A stretch of DNA of 6,297 bases from Actinomycetota bacterium. Its GTDB lineage: Bacteria; Actinomycetota; Thermoleophilia; Gaiellales; Gaiellaceae. This document shows, in pieces, positions 5,593 through 6,297 of this stretch. Numbering within the stretch: the stretch's first letter is position 1; each line of letters opens with the position of its first letter. Location: assembly GCA_013817555.1 (NCBI GenBank), contig JACDCN010000129.1, positions 1 to 6,297 on the forward strand, given 5' to 3'. The notes beneath the pieces are model-generated. The model was not told where the DNA came from, did no database searches, and was given only the letters and a program-made list of their open reading frames with translations. The position numbers were made by a program, and so were the translations under genes.

Positions 5593-5608
5593 CCGCCCCC
5601 ACGCGGCT
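5591..5608 (+). terminator. Short hairpin at the stop codon of the aldolase gene
   Basis: AGCCGC (5591-5596) pairs with GCGGCT (5603-5608) around a 6-nt C-rich loop, followed by TCTTC. The left arm begins inside the TAG stop codon. The short GC stem with a weak pyrimidine tail resembles a minimal intrinsic terminator for the F420/aldolase transcripts. Confidence 0.45.
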
Positions 5609-5613
5609 TCTTC

Positions 5614-5634
5614 GAATACATCTCGGAATACATC
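5614..5634. repeat. Tandem direct repeat GAATACATC, 12-bp period
   Basis: GAATACATC occurs at 5614-5622 and again at 5626-5634. The pair sits between the aldolase terminator hairpin and the LuxR-type gene promoter, about -67 to -47 from that gene's predicted start site. The patch is AT-richer than its surroundings. It could be a pair of regulator half-sites, or slippage. Confidence 0.5.
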
Positions 5635-5650
5635 CCCTGACGAATGGTCG

Positions 5651-5666
5651 TCCCTCGAACGAGGGA
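5651..5666. promoter_or_regulatory. Candidate operator palindrome in the LuxR-type gene promoter
   Basis: TCCCTCG and CGAGGGA are perfect 7-bp inverted arms around AA. The element ends 1 bp before the -10 hexamer (5668-5673) and so fills the spacer between the -35 and -10 regions, covering about -30 to -15 from the predicted start site. A protein bound here would block polymerase or act as a MerR-style spacer activator. Autoregulation by the downstream helix-turn-helix protein is an obvious possibility but is inferred from position only. Confidence 0.55.
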
Positions 5667-5667
5667 G

Positions 5668-5673
5668 TAGCGT
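5668..5673 (+). promoter_or_regulatory. -10 element of the LuxR-type gene (leaderless)
   Basis: TAGCGT is followed by exactly 7 nt and then ATG 5681. This is the third instance in the window of TANNNT, 7 nt, start codon. No Shine-Dalgarno sequence precedes the ATG, so the mRNA is probably leaderless. Confidence 0.55.
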
Positions 5674-5680
5674 CACGGCC

Positions 5681-5953
5681 ATGATCGACCTGGCCACACG
5701 TAGGGAACCGGCGCCGATCACGGAGCGTCAGCGCGAAGTCGTGTTGTTGCTCGCAGCCGGCTGTTCCAACGAGGAGGTCGGCGAGCGTCTCGGGATCTCC
5801 CCCAGAACCGCCAAGGCGCACTGCGACGTGTTGCGGCAGAAGCTCGGCGTCAGGCGCAGGCGTCAGATCCCGATCGCCTACCGACTCTTGACCGGAGAGG
5901 ATCCGCTGTCTCCGGAGTTCGGCTGGGCGCTGGCCAAGCGATCCCGCCGCTGA
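5681..5953 (+). CDS. Stand-alone LuxR/GerE-type helix-turn-helix regulator
   Basis: This 90-residue protein is almost entirely a GerE DNA-binding domain. Residues 13-60 read ITERQREVVLLLAAGCSNEE, then VGERLGISPRTAKAHCDVLR and QKLGVRRR. This is the usual four-helix pattern, with TAKAHCDVLRQKLGV as the recognition and dimerisation helices. Gly27, Glu32 and the SPRT(A/V)xxH core of the family are present. There is no receiver, PAS or ligand-binding domain, so it cannot sense a signal by itself in the usual way. It could act as a constitutive regulator, be controlled by its level, or respond to a partner. ATG 5681 is supported by the -10 seven bases upstream. It lies directly before a MalT-like P-loop regulator on the same strand, separated by a strong hairpin, so the two are probably transcribed separately. 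Targets are unknown. Confidence 0.88.
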   Translation: MIDLATRREPAPITERQREVVLLLAAGCSNEEVGERLGISPRTAKAHCDVLRQKLGVRRRRQIPIAYRLLTGEDPLSPEFGWALAKRSRR

Positions 5954-5998
5954 CTGGGCGCCCCGGCCGCGACGACTCCCGCCGTCGCGGGCGCCCAG
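5954..5998 (+). terminator. Strong two-part hairpin after the LuxR-type gene
   Basis: CTGGGCGCCC (5954-5963) pairs perfectly with GGGCGCCCAG (5989-5998). Inside it GCGACG (5969-5974) pairs with CGTCGC (5983-5988) around an 8-nt loop, with a 5-nt bulge on the left side. The stem begins at the base after the TGA stop codon. Only CTTCCCC follows, with no U-run. High-GC actinobacteria often use such U-less hairpins as terminators, so this probably ends the LuxR-type transcript. Confidence 0.65.
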
Positions 5999-6016
5999 GC
6001 TTCCCCGGAACGGTGT

Positions 6017-6022
6017 TAGGGT
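6017..6022 (+). promoter_or_regulatory. -10 element of the MalT-like gene
   Basis: TAGGGT fits TANNNT and lies 27 nt before ATG 6050. A start site near 6029 would give a leader of about 20 nt containing the purine-rich GGGGAGCAGGGA (6029-6040), usable as a Shine-Dalgarno region. This gene is therefore leadered, unlike the others here. No clear -35 was seen. Confidence 0.45.
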
Positions 6023-6049
6023 CGGCGCGGGGAGCAGGGATTTCGGGCT

Positions 6050-6297
6050 ATGACAAGCACTGCGACAGCAGGCGTCCGGCAGCGCCGCCGAGTTATCCAA
6101 CGGCCTCGTCTCCTTGCTCTGCTCGACGAGTCGAAGGCTCGTATCAAGACGCTCGTGGCACCAGCGGGATACGGCAAGACGACGCTTGCCGAGCAATGGG
6201 TCCATGCGGAAGGCCGTCGCGTGGCTTGGTTCACCGCGCGCAGGTCGTCCACAGATGTCGCTGCATTGGCTCTCGGCCTTGCGCGTGCGTCGACAGA
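6050..6297 (+). CDS. MalT-like P-loop ATPase transcriptional regulator, N-terminal part (truncated by window)
   Basis: An ATG at 6050 opens a frame that runs to the window end, giving 82 residues. RPRLLALLDESKARIKTLVA (18-37) followed by PAGYGKTTLAEQW (38-50) is the typical start of large MalT/LuxR-family STAND regulators: an RPRLL-type lead-in, then a Walker A with Lys43 and Thr44, then an AWF strand. Full-length members are around 800-1000 residues, with an ATPase module, TPR-like repeats and a C-terminal LuxR helix-turn-helix. None of these later parts is visible. ATG 6050 has GGGA 9 nt upstream. About 52 of 82 codons end in G or C, clearly lower than in the F420 genes (34 of 40 in the first 40 codons of cofE), so its origin or expression may differ. 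Other AAA/STAND regulators, such as SARP-type proteins, remain possible. Confidence 0.8.
   Translation, partial: MTSTATAGVRQRRRVIQRPRLLALLDESKARIKTLVAPAGYGKTTLAEQWVHAEGRRVAWFTARRSSTDVAALALGLARAST

Noticed and set aside
5656..5666. Possible LexA (SOS) box because of CGAAC near the LuxR-type gene promoter
   Set aside because: Only the CGAAC half is present. The matching GTTCG half at the required spacing is absent, and the inverted repeat is TCCCTCG/CGAGGGA instead.
4483..5721. 412-codon antisense frame across the aldolase gene
   Set aside because: It runs through the terminator hairpin, the intergenic repeats and the LuxR-type gene promoter, and its translation has no recognisable motif. It is a GC-bias artefact.

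Overview
High-GC bacterial DNA, most likely from an actinomycete-type organism. A deep-branching lineage such as Thermoleophilia would fit, but this is a judgement from gene content and not a database result. The signs are strongly GC-biased third codon positions, several start codons 7 nt downstream of a TANNNT -10 hexamer with no ribosome binding site (leaderless mRNAs), GTG and TTG starts, and a coenzyme F420 gene cluster. No mobile element, CRISPR array, tRNA or rRNA was seen. No gene-free stretch exceeds 300 bases.

Layout. At the left edge is the start of a minus-strand gene (1-86, cut by the window). It is divergent from a polysaccharide-export type ABC ATPase with a C-terminal carbohydrate-binding-like domain (112-1308). 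The two share a short intergenic region in which overlapping -10 hexamers on opposite strands sit equally far from the two start codons. A small unidentified Cys/His-rich protein follows (1316-1609).

The core is a tight plus-strand F420 operon: cofC (1707-2249), cofD (2246-3160), F420-dependent NADP reductase (3151-3771) and cofE (3768-4514), overlapping by 4, 10 and 4 nt. CofC makes the guanylylated 3-carbon acid, CofD joins it to FO, and CofE adds glutamate. The reductase (Fno) exchanges hydride between F420 and NADP. CofE is the short stand-alone form, without the FMN domain that mycobacterial FbiB carries.

A separate predicted leaderless promoter inside the 22-nt gap after cofE drives a two-domain protein (4537-5592): an unrecognised N-terminal domain of about 165 residues followed by a class II aldolase/adducin domain with a complete His triad. 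In methanogens an aldolase of this superfamily is proposed to supply lactaldehyde, and so lactate, for F420. The adjacency is therefore suggestive but unproven.

The right end is regulatory: a 90-residue stand-alone LuxR/GerE helix-turn-helix protein (5681-5953) with a near-perfect palindrome just upstream of its -10, a strong hairpin at its stop codon, and the start of a MalT-like P-loop regulator (6050 to the window end).
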